A stretch of DNA of 36,404 bases, taken from assembly GCA_000416275.1 (NCBI GenBank), contig ASZJ01000070.1:1-36404 (forward strand), in the 5' to 3' direction. The position numbers and the translations under genes are program-made. The notes under the pieces are model-generated. The model was not told the origin of the DNA. It saw only the letters and a program-made list of their open reading frames with translations, and made no database searches. The stretch is from Osedax symbiont Rs1. Lineage in GTDB: Bacteria > Pseudomonadota > Gammaproteobacteria > Pseudomonadales > Balneatricaceae. This document shows, piece by piece, positions 6,512 to 15,280 of the stretch; within the stretch, counting starts at the first letter, position 1, and every line of letters begins with the position of its first letter.

Positions 6512-9500
6512 GCGATCAGGCTCTCATACAGCAGTTTCATATCGATAGGTTTACTCAAAAAGTCATTGGCTCCCGCTCGCTGCAGTTTTACTCGGTCGCC
6601 GGAGAGTGCCGATGCGGTTAGAACAATGATCGGTAAATTCTTGAAAGTCGCCTGTTCACGTATTTTGACGGTTGTTTCGTAGCCGTCCATACCGGGCATC
6701 ATCATGTCCATAATAACTAGATCGATCTCGGGGTTTTTATCTAAGGCAGTTAGTCCCTGAGCTCCGCTGGTGGCTATTTCTACTTTTAGCCCACCTTCAC
6801 GCAGTATTTTGGCCAGCGAGTAAGTGTTGCGCATATCATCGTCGACTAACAGTACTGTTTTACCTTGTAGTTGCGTGGTGTCAATTGCTTCATCACTTTC
6901 AATGAGTGGGTTTGGGGTGGCGTTAGCTTGGCTTTTTTCGAGGATTAACTCGTGTATTTCTTCTAGTAAGCGCTCATCTGAGTGGCTAGATTTTACTATA
7001 ATTTTATCGGTGTACTGGTTGAGTTGAATTAATTCATCATCGGATAGTGCACGAGCGGTATAGACAATAAACTCTGGCTGCGCTGCTCGATGGGTGCTGG
7101 CGAGCGTTTCCAATACCTCAAATCCTGAAATGTCAGGTAAGTTTAGATCTAAAATTACCGCCAGATAGCAGCCGCTTTCCAGCGCTTGCAATGCCGCTTC
7201 GCCAGAAGTGACAAACTGCACTTGCACTTCGTCAAACTTTAGTAAGGTTTGCAGTGCAATACTGCCGCCGAGGTCATCTTCGACCACCAAAATGTGCTTG
7301 CTATCTTGATCGGCGGTACTTATTTCAGTGCTTTTGAAAGGGGTGTTTTCTCTATCTAGCAGTCCTTTTTCCGGTATTGACGCCAGCTCTTGTTGACGGG
7401 CCTGCAACGGTAAGCTAAGAGTGAATGTGCTGCCCTGACCGGGAATTGAGGTTAGCTCGATATCTCCACCGAGTAGCAGGGCAAGATCTTTGCTGATAGA
7501 TAACCCCAGGCCAGTGCCGCCGTACTTACGGGTCATAGAGCCATCTGCTTGCTGGAAGGCTTGGAAAATATGCTGGTGTAATTCCGCTGCTATACCGATG
7601 CCGGTATCGGCCACGCAAAACAGTATGTTCTGCTGCTGTTGATCTAAGTTCAGGCTGACGGTAACTTGTCCCTGCTTGGTGAATTTAATGGCGTTGCTAA
7701 TGAGGTTGATCAGAATTTGTTCTAACCTCAACTTGTCGCTGTTAATAAACTGAGGCACCTGTGTCGCTATTTCAAACTTAAAACTGGTTAGCTGCTCTTC
7801 CGCCAATGGCTTAATCAAATCGATAAACAGTTTTTTCAGCAGCCTTAAGTCCACCTGTTCATAGTGTACTTGCATGTGGCCCGCTTCGATTTTTGATGAG
7901 TCTAAAATATGGTTGATCAACTCTAACAAATGATGCCCGGCATCTTGAATAACTTGAGCGCTGTATACTTCCTCTACCGAGAGATTGCCCGACGGGTTGC
8001 TCTGTAAAGATCTCGCGAGAATTAACAGGCTATTTAACGGGGTGCGTAACTCATGAGACATGTTGGCTAAAAACTCGGATTTGTATTGGTTGCTCTGTTC
8101 GAGTTGTGTTGCTTTGTTTTCTAATTCAATTTTAGACAGCAAAAGAGTCTCTTGCTGCTGTTCTAAATCTTTGCTTTTAGAGCGCAGTGATTCATTGCTC
8201 ACCCGCAGTTCTTCCTGCTGCGTTTGCAGCTCTTCCGAGAGGTTTTGCGCTTCTTCTAAAGCATCGTGTAAGTTATTTCTGGCACTAATGTTTTCAAAAG
8301 TAATGCCGATGCTCTCGCGTAATGATTCTAATAGCTTAGTTTGTAATGGAGTAATAGTCTGCATAAATGCGAGTTCGATCACGCCGCGTAACCGTCCCAT
8401 ATAGCTAAAGGGAATTAATACAATTTGCACGGGTTGGTGCTCGCCAGTGGCTGAGTGGATGCGCATGTAACCGCTGGGTATTCTTTGCACGATAATTTGT
8501 TGCAGCTCAGCTGCCGCCTGTCCCACTAGTCCCTCGTGTAATTTATAATGACTGGGCTGATCTGGGTTGTGGGTGTGGGCAAAGACTGCGCTGCTTATAA
8601 GTGCGCCCTCGCCGTTATCCGAGATGTTCTCCCGCCACACATAGAGGCTACCGACAGAAGCGCCGATATATCTAGCTAGAGTGGTTAATACTAGTTGTGA
8701 AATTTTAGCTTCTTTTCGTTCCTTGCGTAACACTTGATCAATAGACACTTGCCCCTCTTGCAGCCAGGCACGATTTTCTCGCTCAGTGCTGTGCTGTTTT
8801 AAATTTAAGGTCATTTCTTTAAGTGATTTATAGACTCCTATAGCATTATCGTTAAAGGGTATATCCAATTTCCCCGTAGCGATACTGAGAGCGATTTGAT
8901 TCATCACGGCAGGTTCCCCGCCGAGCGGTCTAAGTACAAATTTAAACAGTGCCAGGCAAAGTAGAATCGAAAATATGATAAGAAATATAGTCAGTGCTAT
9001 TAGTTGATTGACAATATCGCTATCTATTTTAGTAAAACCAGCCACTTGACTTTGGGTGCGCGAGTCGAGCAAATCGAAAAATTCGTCAACGGGGCGCATT
9101 ATTTGCGCTTTTAACTGATGATAGTGAACACTAAAAAGGTCGTCTAAAACTACTTTGTGATTGGCTATAGCTGCGGTATCTAATGGTTGATTAACTTCAA
9201 TGTGAGGCTCCTGTAACATGTTCATCGCCTTTAATTCAGTCAACACTAAACTGTCTGAATTGCGCTTAGATATCTCCAGCATCTGTAACTCGGGTTCGGA
9301 AAATCCGGCTTCCATCATTAGTGATAGTAGTGGCTTTGGAGAGCCATTGGCGCGTGGTTTAATTTCATCACCAATCAATAAGTCCCAATAAATGCGGTGG
9401 TATTGCAATGGACGCGCTTTTTCACCGTTGCGAATAGCTAAAACATCCATATAATACTGCTTAAATCGCGGCTCGCCACTGACTGCATAGCTGCGCGCAA

Positions 9501-9684
9501 AACGGGTTAGATCGTCGGAACTCTGGCGCAATTCATCGGCGAGTAAATAGGATTGATAGCGGTTTATGTGGCTTTGTTGCAGCTTCTGTTGGTTGACTTC
9601 TAATCTGAATATTAAGCTGGCAAGTAGTATACAAAATAGTATCATGACAATAAATATGCTGGTTATAAGACGTTTAATAGACAT
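6502..9684 (-). CDS. Hybrid sensor histidine kinase with GAF and two receiver domains
   Basis: This 1060-aa membrane-bound hybrid kinase reads in order: TM1 (about 7-27), a periplasmic sensor domain of about 195 residues of unknown ligand, TM2 (about 227-247), a HAMP-like linker (250-305), a GAF domain (about 325-470), and a long coiled coil (470-540). Then follow HisKA with FLANMSHELRTPLN and phospho-acceptor His544, and the ATPase domain with N-, G1- (DTGIGI) and G2-boxes (GGTGLGLSI). Two receivers end it, with Asp846 and Asp993 as acceptors and Lys898 and Lys1045 in the switch position. The start lies 21 bp after the upstream GGDEF-EAL gene and the 3' end overlaps the CheR gene by 10 bp. 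Inference: it senses an external cue and controls the upstream response regulator. The missing Hpt step must come from elsewhere. Confidence 0.93.
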   Translation of the reverse strand: MSIKRLITSIFIVMILFCILLASLIFRLEVNQQKLQQSHINRYQSYLLADELRQSSDDLTRFARSYAVSGEPRFKQYYMDVLAIRNGEKARPLQYHRIYWDLLIGDEIKPRANGSPKPLLSLMMEAGFSEPELQMLEISKRNSDSLVLTELKAMNMLQEPHIEVNQPLDTAAIANHKVVLDDLFSVHYHQLKAQIMRPVDEFFDLLDSRTQSQVAGFTKIDSDIVNQLIALTIFLIIFSILLCLALFKFVLRPLGGEPAVMNQIALSIATGKLDIPFNDNAIGVYKSLKEMTLNLKQHSTERENRAWLQEGQVSIDQVLRKERKEAKISQLVLTTLARYIGASVGSLYVWRENISDNGEGALISSAVFAHTHNPDQPSHYKLHEGLVGQAAAELQQIIVQRIPSGYMRIHSATGEHQPVQIVLIPFSYMGRLRGVIELAFMQTITPLQTKLLESLRESIGITFENISARNNLHDALEEAQNLSEELQTQQEELRVSNESLRSKSKDLEQQQETLLLSKIELENKATQLEQSNQYKSEFLANMSHELRTPLNSLLILARSLQSNPSGNLSVEEVYSAQVIQDAGHHLLELINHILDSSKIEAGHMQVHYEQVDLRLLKKLFIDLIKPLAEEQLTSFKFEIATQVPQFINSDKLRLEQILINLISNAIKFTKQGQVTVSLNLDQQQQNILFCVADTGIGIAAELHQHIFQAFQQADGSMTRKYGGTGLGLSISKDLALLLGGDIELTSIPGQGSTFTLSLPLQARQQELASIPEKGLLDRENTPFKSTEISTADQDSKHILVVEDDLGGSIALQTLLKFDEVQVQFVTSGEAALQALESGCYLAVILDLNLPDISGFEVLETLASTHRAAQPEFIVYTARALSDDELIQLNQYTDKIIVKSSHSDERLLEEIHELILEKSQANATPNPLIESDEAIDTTQLQGKTVLLVDDDMRNTYSLAKILREGGLKVEIATSGAQGLTALDKNPEIDLVIMDMMMPGMDGYETTVKIREQATFKNLPIIVLTASALSGDRVKLQRAGANDFLSKPIDMKLLYESLIACV

Positions 9685-9705
9685 TGTTCAGCTCGCGGAA
9701 TAAAG

Positions 9706-11505
9706 TTACGAAGGCATACGTATCTGTGATTGTAGACTGGCAGATTCGCTAGAAGAATTCTTTAGATATTGATTAAACTGGGTAAGGGATAAAGGTGGTG
9801 AAAAATGGTAGCCCTGAGAGGTATTGCAGTTTAGTTCTCGCAAAAACAGCCACTGTTCAGCTGTCTCTACACCTTCCGCCACTACTTGCATACCCAGAGC
9901 GTGAGCCATGGCGATGATACCCTTGATCAATGTTGCGTTTTCTCGGTCATCGGGAACACCGATAATAAAAGATCGATCAATTTTTAGTAGGTTCACTGGA
10001 CAGCGTTTTAGATAACTTAACGCAGAGTAACCAGTGCCGAAATCATCAATAGAAAGTAGTACCCCTTTGTTTTTAATGCACTCTAAGCGCTGCTGCACTT
10101 GGTTAGTGTTTTCTAAAAGAATTCCCTCGGTAATTTCCACGACAATTTGTCGGGCTTGGATCACCCCCTTAGCAAGGTAGTCTTGAATGGCGTCGATCAG
10201 TTGATCATTGTTAAATTGCAGGGCGGATACATTGATTGCTATGCTCAACAATGGGTGTAGTTGCATTACTTTAACAGCTTCTTTCAATACCCAAATTCCC
10301 AGCTGATGAATAATTCCGATATCTTCCGCGATTTTAATAAATTCATCTGGAGCGATAGTACCGAGTTGCTTGTTGAACCAACGCAATAACGCTTCCGCAC
10401 CGATTACCTCACCAGTATTAGTATCTACTATCGGTTGATAATAAACTTCCAGTTCGCCAAATTCTAGCGCCTTACGCAGATGAGTTTCCAGTAAGATTTT
10501 ACGTTGCAGGGCATCGTTTAAAGATTGGGTATAAAAACGAAAGGTATTGCGCCCCGCTTGTTTCGCTTGGTACATCGCATTATCGGCACAGTGTATTAGC
10601 GAACCACTATCAGTACCATGTTCTGGATAGAGCGAGACTCCAATACTGACTCCAGCCTGCATTTCCTTGCCGTGCCAGTAAATAGCTTTTGCCGCCGCCT
10701 GGGTAAGCTTAGTTAATTTGTTGGTTAAACTGAGGGTGTCATCGATGTCGGTTAAGACAATAATAAACTCATCACCGCCGTAGCGAGCGATTAAATCAAA
10801 GCTGCGAATATTGCGTTTAAAACGTGCGCTAATCTCTTTAAGAAATAAATCGCCGGCTATATGTCCCAGTTCGTCATTTATTTTTTTGAAACCATCTAAA
10901 TCAAGAAACAATACTGCCAATTTACCGTTTAGTCGTTTGGCTCTACTTATCGCTTGAGTCATGCTTTCATGAATATGCCAGCGATTAGGTAATTGGGTCA
11001 AAGGGTCGTGCATGGCGAGATGTTCTATTTCCTGCTCGGCGATGATACGGCGGGCAATTTCTTGCTCCATGTTGAAATGCATGGTCCAAATGTTGATAAA
11101 AATTTTAACTTTAGAAATTAATACATCGGGATTTAAAGGCTTTAATATGTAGTCGACCGCACCATTTTTATAAGCCTGCAACTGATGTTGTTCATTAGGT
11201 TGCGAAGCGGTGAGGAATATAATCGGAATATTGGCAGTTTCTTGGATGTCATTGAGGAGTCTGGCAACTTCAAAGCCATCCATTTCGGGCATGTTAACAT
11301 CAAGTAATATCAGCGCAATATCATCATGCTCAAGCGCTTTAGCTAAGCCTAAATTACCATTGTTAGCGGTGATGATCTCTGCTTGCAAAGGTTTTAATAA
11401 AGTCTCTACTGCGATCAAATTTAGCTGTACATCATCGATAAGTAATATCTTGGGATATATGTTGGAAGAGTGTTGAGGCCTATTTTTATCTGCTATCATA
11501 TTCAA
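9706..11505 (-). CDS. Response regulator with GGDEF and EAL domains (c-di-GMP turnover)
   Basis: The 599-aa cytoplasmic protein joins a receiver domain (about 18-135; Asp69, Lys122), a diguanylate cyclase domain and a phosphodiesterase domain. The cyclase motif RYGGDEF (241-247) is intact. RSFD (234-237) lies five residues before it, the position of the product-inhibition I-site. The EAL motif (373-375), EITE and DDFGTGYSALSYL are intact too, so both activities may be present and switched by phosphorylation. It is the first gene of the operon with the hybrid kinase and CheR protein, a likely phosphorelay output that sets c-di-GMP and hence motility or biofilm state. The ATG at 11505 is chosen because the receiver begins soon after; another ATG two codons in is possible. 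Confidence 0.93.
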   Translation of the reverse strand: MNMIADKNRPQHSSNIYPKILLIDDVQLNLIAVETLLKPLQAEIITANNGNLGLAKALEHDDIALILLDVNMPEMDGFEVARLLNDIQETANIPIIFLTASQPNEQHQLQAYKNGAVDYILKPLNPDVLISKVKIFINIWTMHFNMEQEIARRIIAEQEIEHLAMHDPLTQLPNRWHIHESMTQAISRAKRLNGKLAVLFLDLDGFKKINDELGHIAGDLFLKEISARFKRNIRSFDLIARYGGDEFIIVLTDIDDTLSLTNKLTKLTQAAAKAIYWHGKEMQAGVSIGVSLYPEHGTDSGSLIHCADNAMYQAKQAGRNTFRFYTQSLNDALQRKILLETHLRKALEFGELEVYYQPIVDTNTGEVIGAEALLRWFNKQLGTIAPDEFIKIAEDIGIIHQLGIWVLKEAVKVMQLHPLLSIAINVSALQFNNDQLIDAIQDYLAKGVIQARQIVVEITEGILLENTNQVQQRLECIKNKGVLLSIDDFGTGYSALSYLKRCPVNLLKIDRSFIIGVPDDRENATLIKGIIAMAHALGMQVVAEGVETAEQWLFLRELNCNTSQGYHFSPPLSLTQFNQYLKNSSSESASLQSQIRMPS

Positions 11506-11792
11506 TTAAAAAACCTATAATTCATGATGTTATAATATGATTGAGCCTAGACTTAACGATACTAGCTTGAAAATTGATCAAGATCAATATCAATATCAAT
11601 AACTTTAAATCATATTTATGTTAACCGTGCGATTAAATTTCAATATGATTGATTACACTCAATCCACCAAGTTGTTAATGGCGCTGTCATTTGGTTCTTT
11701 AGCGCATTTCAGATCAGCAGATCTCCGAGCAAGTAGCACTTTTTTTGCTGAGGGCTTGGTTTTAATAGATATTTAATGTTGTTTATCTTGAG

Positions 11793-11952
11793 TCTGAATC
11801 AGTGACTTCACTGCGCCACATAGCGCAAGCTCTTGATTCTACAGCGGTTAGAAAAATACCCGCTGAACCTATGGGTGCAGCTAAGATTTTTCAATTCCAC
11901 CGTAGAACCAATATCTTACACTCTGTATTCACTTTGAAGTCACGGATTCAGG
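11793..11952 (+). mobile_element. MITE-A copy 1, 160 bp, with 5-bp target duplication
   Basis: The element is flanked by TTGAG on both sides (11788-11792 and 11953-11957). Its ends are TCTGAATCAGTGACTTC and GAAGTCACGGATTCAGG, near-perfect inverted repeats of about 17 bp. It is the same length as the copies at 14621 and 29441 and highly similar to them. A frame from a GTG at 11802 stays open across the element (61 codons), as it does in the other full copies. No transposase is present, so it would be moved by an enzyme encoded elsewhere. Confidence 0.85.
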
Positions 11953-11959
11953 TTGAGAT

Positions 11960-12128
11960 CTTTGCATATCGTTGCGAGCGAAGATAAGACAAGGAAAAAA
12001 CCGGTAGATAGCGGAGTCAGTGTGCCCTTCTTTATGGGTATTACCGGTGTAAATAAGCATGTTGAGCCGGTTTTTAACGCCGTATTACCGAGCGCAGTTA
12101 TCATGCCCTCTGGGTAAGTTATGCAAAG
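11960..12128 (+). mobile_element. MITE-B copy 1, about 169 bp
   Basis: It begins CTTTGCATATC and ends GTTATGCAAAG, imperfect inverted repeats, and matches 20852-21044 over its whole length. Shared internal blocks include GTTGCGAGCG, AGATAGCGGAGT, GTGCCCTTCTTTATGGGT and CCGGTTTTTAACGC. It starts 3 bp after the target duplication of MITE-A copy 1, so the two families are packed side by side. Confidence 0.75.
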
Positions 12129-12484
12129 GTATCATCTTGATTTACTTTATGCATGGGAAATTGATAGCTTGTACTGTAGTGGCTAATTCGCTGGGAAGGT
12201 CGTAATGATCAAGATGTTTTGTCTGTGCTGTTACGCTGGCATAATCGAGTGATTTCGCCCGACATTAAGTTATCGGCAAGAACTGATTATTCCGGATTGC
12301 TGGGCTTTTGCTGCGATGCTGAAGCCGAGCGAAATAATGGTCGAATTGGGGCCGAGTAAGGTCCGGAGGAGCTTCGTAAGCAGCTTAAAATTTTTAGCTT
12401 GGCAATAATGGTGATCGACATGTGATTGACTTTGGTGTCGCTAAATAATTCAACAGAGATGCGTTGTTTCAACGTGCCAATCAA
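12129..12484. other. Decayed stretch, possible gene remnants
   Basis: No intact gene is visible. Around 12190-12357 on the plus strand one frame reads through about 50 codons with a coding-like composition (for example EGRNDQDVLSVLLRWHNR). It has no start, is closed by a stop, and I do not recognise it. It may be what is left of a gene between the signalling operon and the cold-shock gene. Confidence 0.3.
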
Positions 12485-12631
12485 TGGTCAATACGCAAGC
12501 TCTTGATGCTATTGTCTTAGCTTGGGATGTTACTGCGGTTAGAAAAACACCCACTGAACCTATGGGCACAGTTAAGATTATTCAATTCCACTGTAAAACC
12601 AACATATTCACTTTGAAGTCACGGGTTCAGG
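12485..12631 (+). mobile_element. MITE-A copy 3, decayed
   Basis: From about 12491 (ACGCAAGCTCTTGATGC) to 12631 (GAAGTCACGGGTTCAGG) this matches MITE-A but lacks the left terminal repeat. It has a small insertion near 12510 and a deletion near 12605. The frame that is open in the full copies is still open here. It is an older copy than those at 11793, 14621 and 29441. Confidence 0.7.
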
Positions 12632-12778
12632 TATTAGCTTTCCGTGGCTGGCCAGTCATCGTGAACTGCTCAATAGTAGTAGGTGCGCAGGGTCTTTGAG
12701 GTATTGGCTACAGAGTTGGCTAAGCTCTATACCGAATTGTAAAAGAGCGGCGTGTCGCCAGTGTGGAGTTAGGTTCGG

Positions 12779-12988
12779 TTACACGGGCGTTACTTGATCG
12801 GCCTGTGCACCTTTTGGACCGATTATTTGCACAAAAGTGACCGATTAGCCCTCGGTGAGAGTTTTGCGGCCATCACTAACAATTGAGCGAAAGTGCACAA
12901 AGAGATCGGCGCCTTCTTCTCTTGCAATGAAACCGTAGCCTTTATCATCGTTGAACCATTTAACGGTGCCATTAATTATCTCTGACAT
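12779..12988 (-). pseudogene. Cold-shock protein (CspA family) with in-frame stop
   Basis: From the ATG at 12988 the peptide starts [20 protein letters not shown] and continues through RNP1 (KGYGFI) and RNP2 (LFVHF), then hits TAA at 12845-12847 after 47 codons. The same frame continues to the family's normal end, with VTFVQIIGPKGAQADQV and a final stop at 12779, 69 codons in all. Family members usually have Gln at the stop position (EGQ-VTF), so one C-to-T change (CAA to TAA) explains it. The first three strands and both RNA-binding motifs would still be made, but a complete five-strand barrel would not. The gene reads in the same direction as dbpA and lies downstream of it. A ribosome site (TAGGAGT) precedes the ATG, suggesting recent loss. 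Confidence 0.85.
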
Positions 12989-13126
12989 TGTATTACACTC
13001 CTAGTTGTCCGGTGATAACGTCGCTCATTCTGCAGGCTGTGAACTGGCTCTGTAGGAAAAGCCAGTTCAGTGTATCAGCAATTATTAACAGGGAAAAATT
13101 AAGCGATAGAGCAGCGATTATCTGGA

Positions 13127-14503
13127 TTAGTTCAATAGCTTAACGCGGTATTTTTTGCCTTTAATACGACCGCTTTGGAGCTGGTTCAGCGCCGCTTTGG
13201 CGTACGAGTTAAGAATGGCGACATAGCTGACTGTTTGCATAACATCAATTTTTCCGATGCTATCGCGGCTCAGCTGGTCGTCTTTGGTCAGGGCTCCGAG
13301 CAAGTCACCGGCGCGCAGTTTTTGCTTGCGACCACCTAATATGCATAAAGTCTTGTAGGGGGCAAAAATTGGCGTTTTACCTTGGGGATCACGGCTGATG
13401 ATCGGAGCTACTTGAGTTTCTTGCAGCTCTAAAATCCGCTCCCAACGGTGGGTCTCTTGGTTTGAGCACATGGTGATGGATACACCAGTTTGACCGGCGC
13501 GAGCGGTTCGACCAATGCGGTGGATATAGGTGGCGGGGTCGGTCGGTACGTCGTAATTAATCACCCCCGGTACCGCCTCTATATCTAGTCCCCGAGCGGC
13601 AACGTCTGTCGCTATCAGGATAGTGGCGCTATTATGCGCAAACTGAACGAGGATGTCCTCGCGCTCGTTTTGCTCCAAATCACCGTGCAAGGTCAGGGCT
13701 GCGTGGCCCATATTACGCAGGTAGATGCGTAGCTGGTGGCAGACTTTTTTGGTGTTACAAAAGATGATGCAGGAGCTAAATTCATTTTGAATTAACAAGT
13801 TGTGAATGGTTTGATTGCGGTTTTCGTTAGTGCAAAGGCAGAGTTTTTGCTTGAGGTTCTCAGTGGTTTGCTCAGGTTCCACTTCTATAAAGATCGGCTG
13901 GTCTGTAATCGCATTGGCAAGCTCGCGCGCCTGCTGATTAAACGTCGCCGAAAACAACAAGGTTTGATGCTGCTCTGGGAAGTGGCTAACAATATCACCA
14001 ATTTGTGGGGCGAAGCCCATGTCCAGCATTCTATCTGCCTCATCTAAGACCACGGTTTGCATCGCCGATAAGTCTAAGTACTCGCCTTGCAAATGATCGA
14101 TTAAGCGCCCGGGGGTGCCGACAATGATGTGCACGCCTTGTTTTAAGCTATCGCGCTGCGGGTGCTTGGCAGTACCGCCACATAAGGTCAGCACTCGCAA
14201 GTTGGATTTGGAGCGCCCGAAGTTGCGAATAGCGCTGGTGATTTGATTGCACAGTTCCCGGGTGGGGGCGATAATTAATGCCTGCGGCTGCTGCAAGTCT
14301 AAATCAATTCTATCCACGATAGGAATGCCAAAGGCGGCGGTTTTACCGCTACCAGTTTCAGCTTTCGCCTGTATATCGCGCCCTTCAAACACTGCTGGTA
14401 AGGCCTGTGATTGGATCGGCGTTGGTTTGACGTACCCTAATGATTTTAAATCTGCCAAAATGGTGTCAGTTAATGGGAGGTCAGAAAAGCTCTGTATGTT
14501 CAT
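13127..14503 (-). CDS. dbpA: DEAD-box RNA helicase DbpA
   Basis: DbpA is an ATP-dependent RNA helicase that acts in 50S subunit maturation and is recruited to helix 92 of 23S rRNA. The 458 aa match the E. coli length (457). Visible motifs are Q (TPIQSQALPAV), I (AETGSGKT, 48-55), II (DEAD, 154-157), III (SAT) and VI (HRIGRTARAG). The C-terminal part (about 385-458) has the DbpA RNA-binding fold, with LCILGGRKQKLRAGDLLGAL and IKGKKYRVKLL at the end, which separates DbpA from other DEAD-box proteins. The ATG at 14503 gives a start directly on the Q-motif region as in homologues. It is monocistronic, with a broken cold-shock gene downstream and a MITE-A copy upstream on the other side of its promoter. 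Confidence 0.95.
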   Translation of the reverse strand: MNIQSFSDLPLTDTILADLKSLGYVKPTPIQSQALPAVFEGRDIQAKAETGSGKTAAFGIPIVDRIDLDLQQPQALIIAPTRELCNQITSAIRNFGRSKSNLRVLTLCGGTAKHPQRDSLKQGVHIIVGTPGRLIDHLQGEYLDLSAMQTVVLDEADRMLDMGFAPQIGDIVSHFPEQHQTLLFSATFNQQARELANAITDQPIFIEVEPEQTTENLKQKLCLCTNENRNQTIHNLLIQNEFSSCIIFCNTKKVCHQLRIYLRNMGHAALTLHGDLEQNEREDILVQFAHNSATILIATDVAARGLDIEAVPGVINYDVPTDPATYIHRIGRTARAGQTGVSITMCSNQETHRWERILELQETQVAPIISRDPQGKTPIFAPYKTLCILGGRKQKLRAGDLLGALTKDDQLSRDSIGKIDVMQTVSYVAILNSYAKAALNQLQSGRIKGKKYRVKLLN

Positions 14504-14620
14504 GTTGCTACCGTGGGTTATAATCCTGCTTCAAGGCTTGAAAGAGGATAGTACAAGATAAAATGTGAGCGCATTTTAGCAGATCTTGGCTGTCAGTCGT
14601 GCAAAAACCGGTAACTTAAT

Positions 14621-14780
14621 CCTGAATCAGTGACTTCACTGCACCACATAGCGCAAACTCTTGATTCCACAGCGGTTAGAAAAATACCCACTGAACCTAC
14701 GGGTGCAGCTAAGATTTTTCAATTCCACTGTAGAACCAATATCTTACACTCTGTATTCACTTTGAAGTCACGGATTCAGG
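14621..14780 (+). mobile_element. MITE-A copy 2, 160 bp, with 5-bp target duplication
   Basis: TTAAT occurs on both sides (14616-14620 and 14781-14785). The ends are CCTGAATCAGTGACTTC and GAAGTCACGGATTCAGG. The element lies between the divergent dbpA promoter and the small gene at 14813. It brings an open frame that runs into that gene, so a naive gene caller would add about 61 false residues to its N terminus. Confidence 0.88.
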
Positions 14781-14812
14781 TTAATTGGATTGCCTTGAGG
14801 AGGATAGAAAAT

Positions 14813-15280
14813 TTGTTAGATTTTATTGGCAGCAGCCAACCGAAGATAGTGCTCTATCTGGATAATCAGCCTGAATGGCAGCAGGTGAGAGTGGCGGTGC
14901 CGGAGTTAATCGCCTTAAACGGCAACCACTGGCGTAAAATTTTGAGCATCTTTGCAAAATTGTGCAGCACTGATGATTGGCGGGTGTATCGGGATCAGCA
15001 TTTACTGCAGCATCAAGAGCAGATTTGCTTTACTGAGCAAGTTAACACAGTGGCTAATGTGCATATTTTTTCTGGCAAGCGCTGTTGGCAGCGATTTGCC
15101 AGTATCTACCAGAGCGACACTGAGCCGCTGTTGGCAACCGCCGGTCAAGCGCTGTTTTATCGGCAGGATAAAACATTAGGGCTGTGTATCTTTAGTCCGT
15201 ATTTCGACTATCGGCAATACCCTAATGTGTTAATCGCTGAAACCAAGTTGCTTATGGAAGCTTGGTCGAATATCGATTAG
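14813..15280 (+). CDS. Conserved hypothetical protein, 155 aa
   Basis: The same frame is open back to 14630, but the first 50 or so codons there are MITE-A sequence. I therefore choose the TTG at 14813, which has a GAGGAGG ribosome site 9 bp upstream. The resulting protein begins with [17 protein letters not shown] and has no signal peptide or membrane segment. Recognisable patches are [15 protein letters not shown] and [10 protein letters not shown]. These remind me of a small family of gammaproteobacterial proteins of unknown function (possibly DUF6942; from memory only). The 3' end overlaps the glcB stop by 4 bp, tail to tail. The insertion 33 bp upstream must have replaced the original promoter region, so expression may have changed. 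Confidence 0.75.
   Translation: MLDFIGSSQPKIVLYLDNQPEWQQVRVAVPELIALNGNHWRKILSIFAKLCSTDDWRVYRDQHLLQHQEQICFTEQVNTVANVHIFSGKRCWQRFASIYQSDTEPLLATAGQALFYRQDKTLGLCIFSPYFDYRQYPNVLIAETKLLMEAWSNID

Noticed and set aside
11802-11987. 61-codon frame in MITE-A copy 1 as a gene
   Set aside because: It is element sequence without a ribosome site; the conserved open frame is reported as an observation instead.
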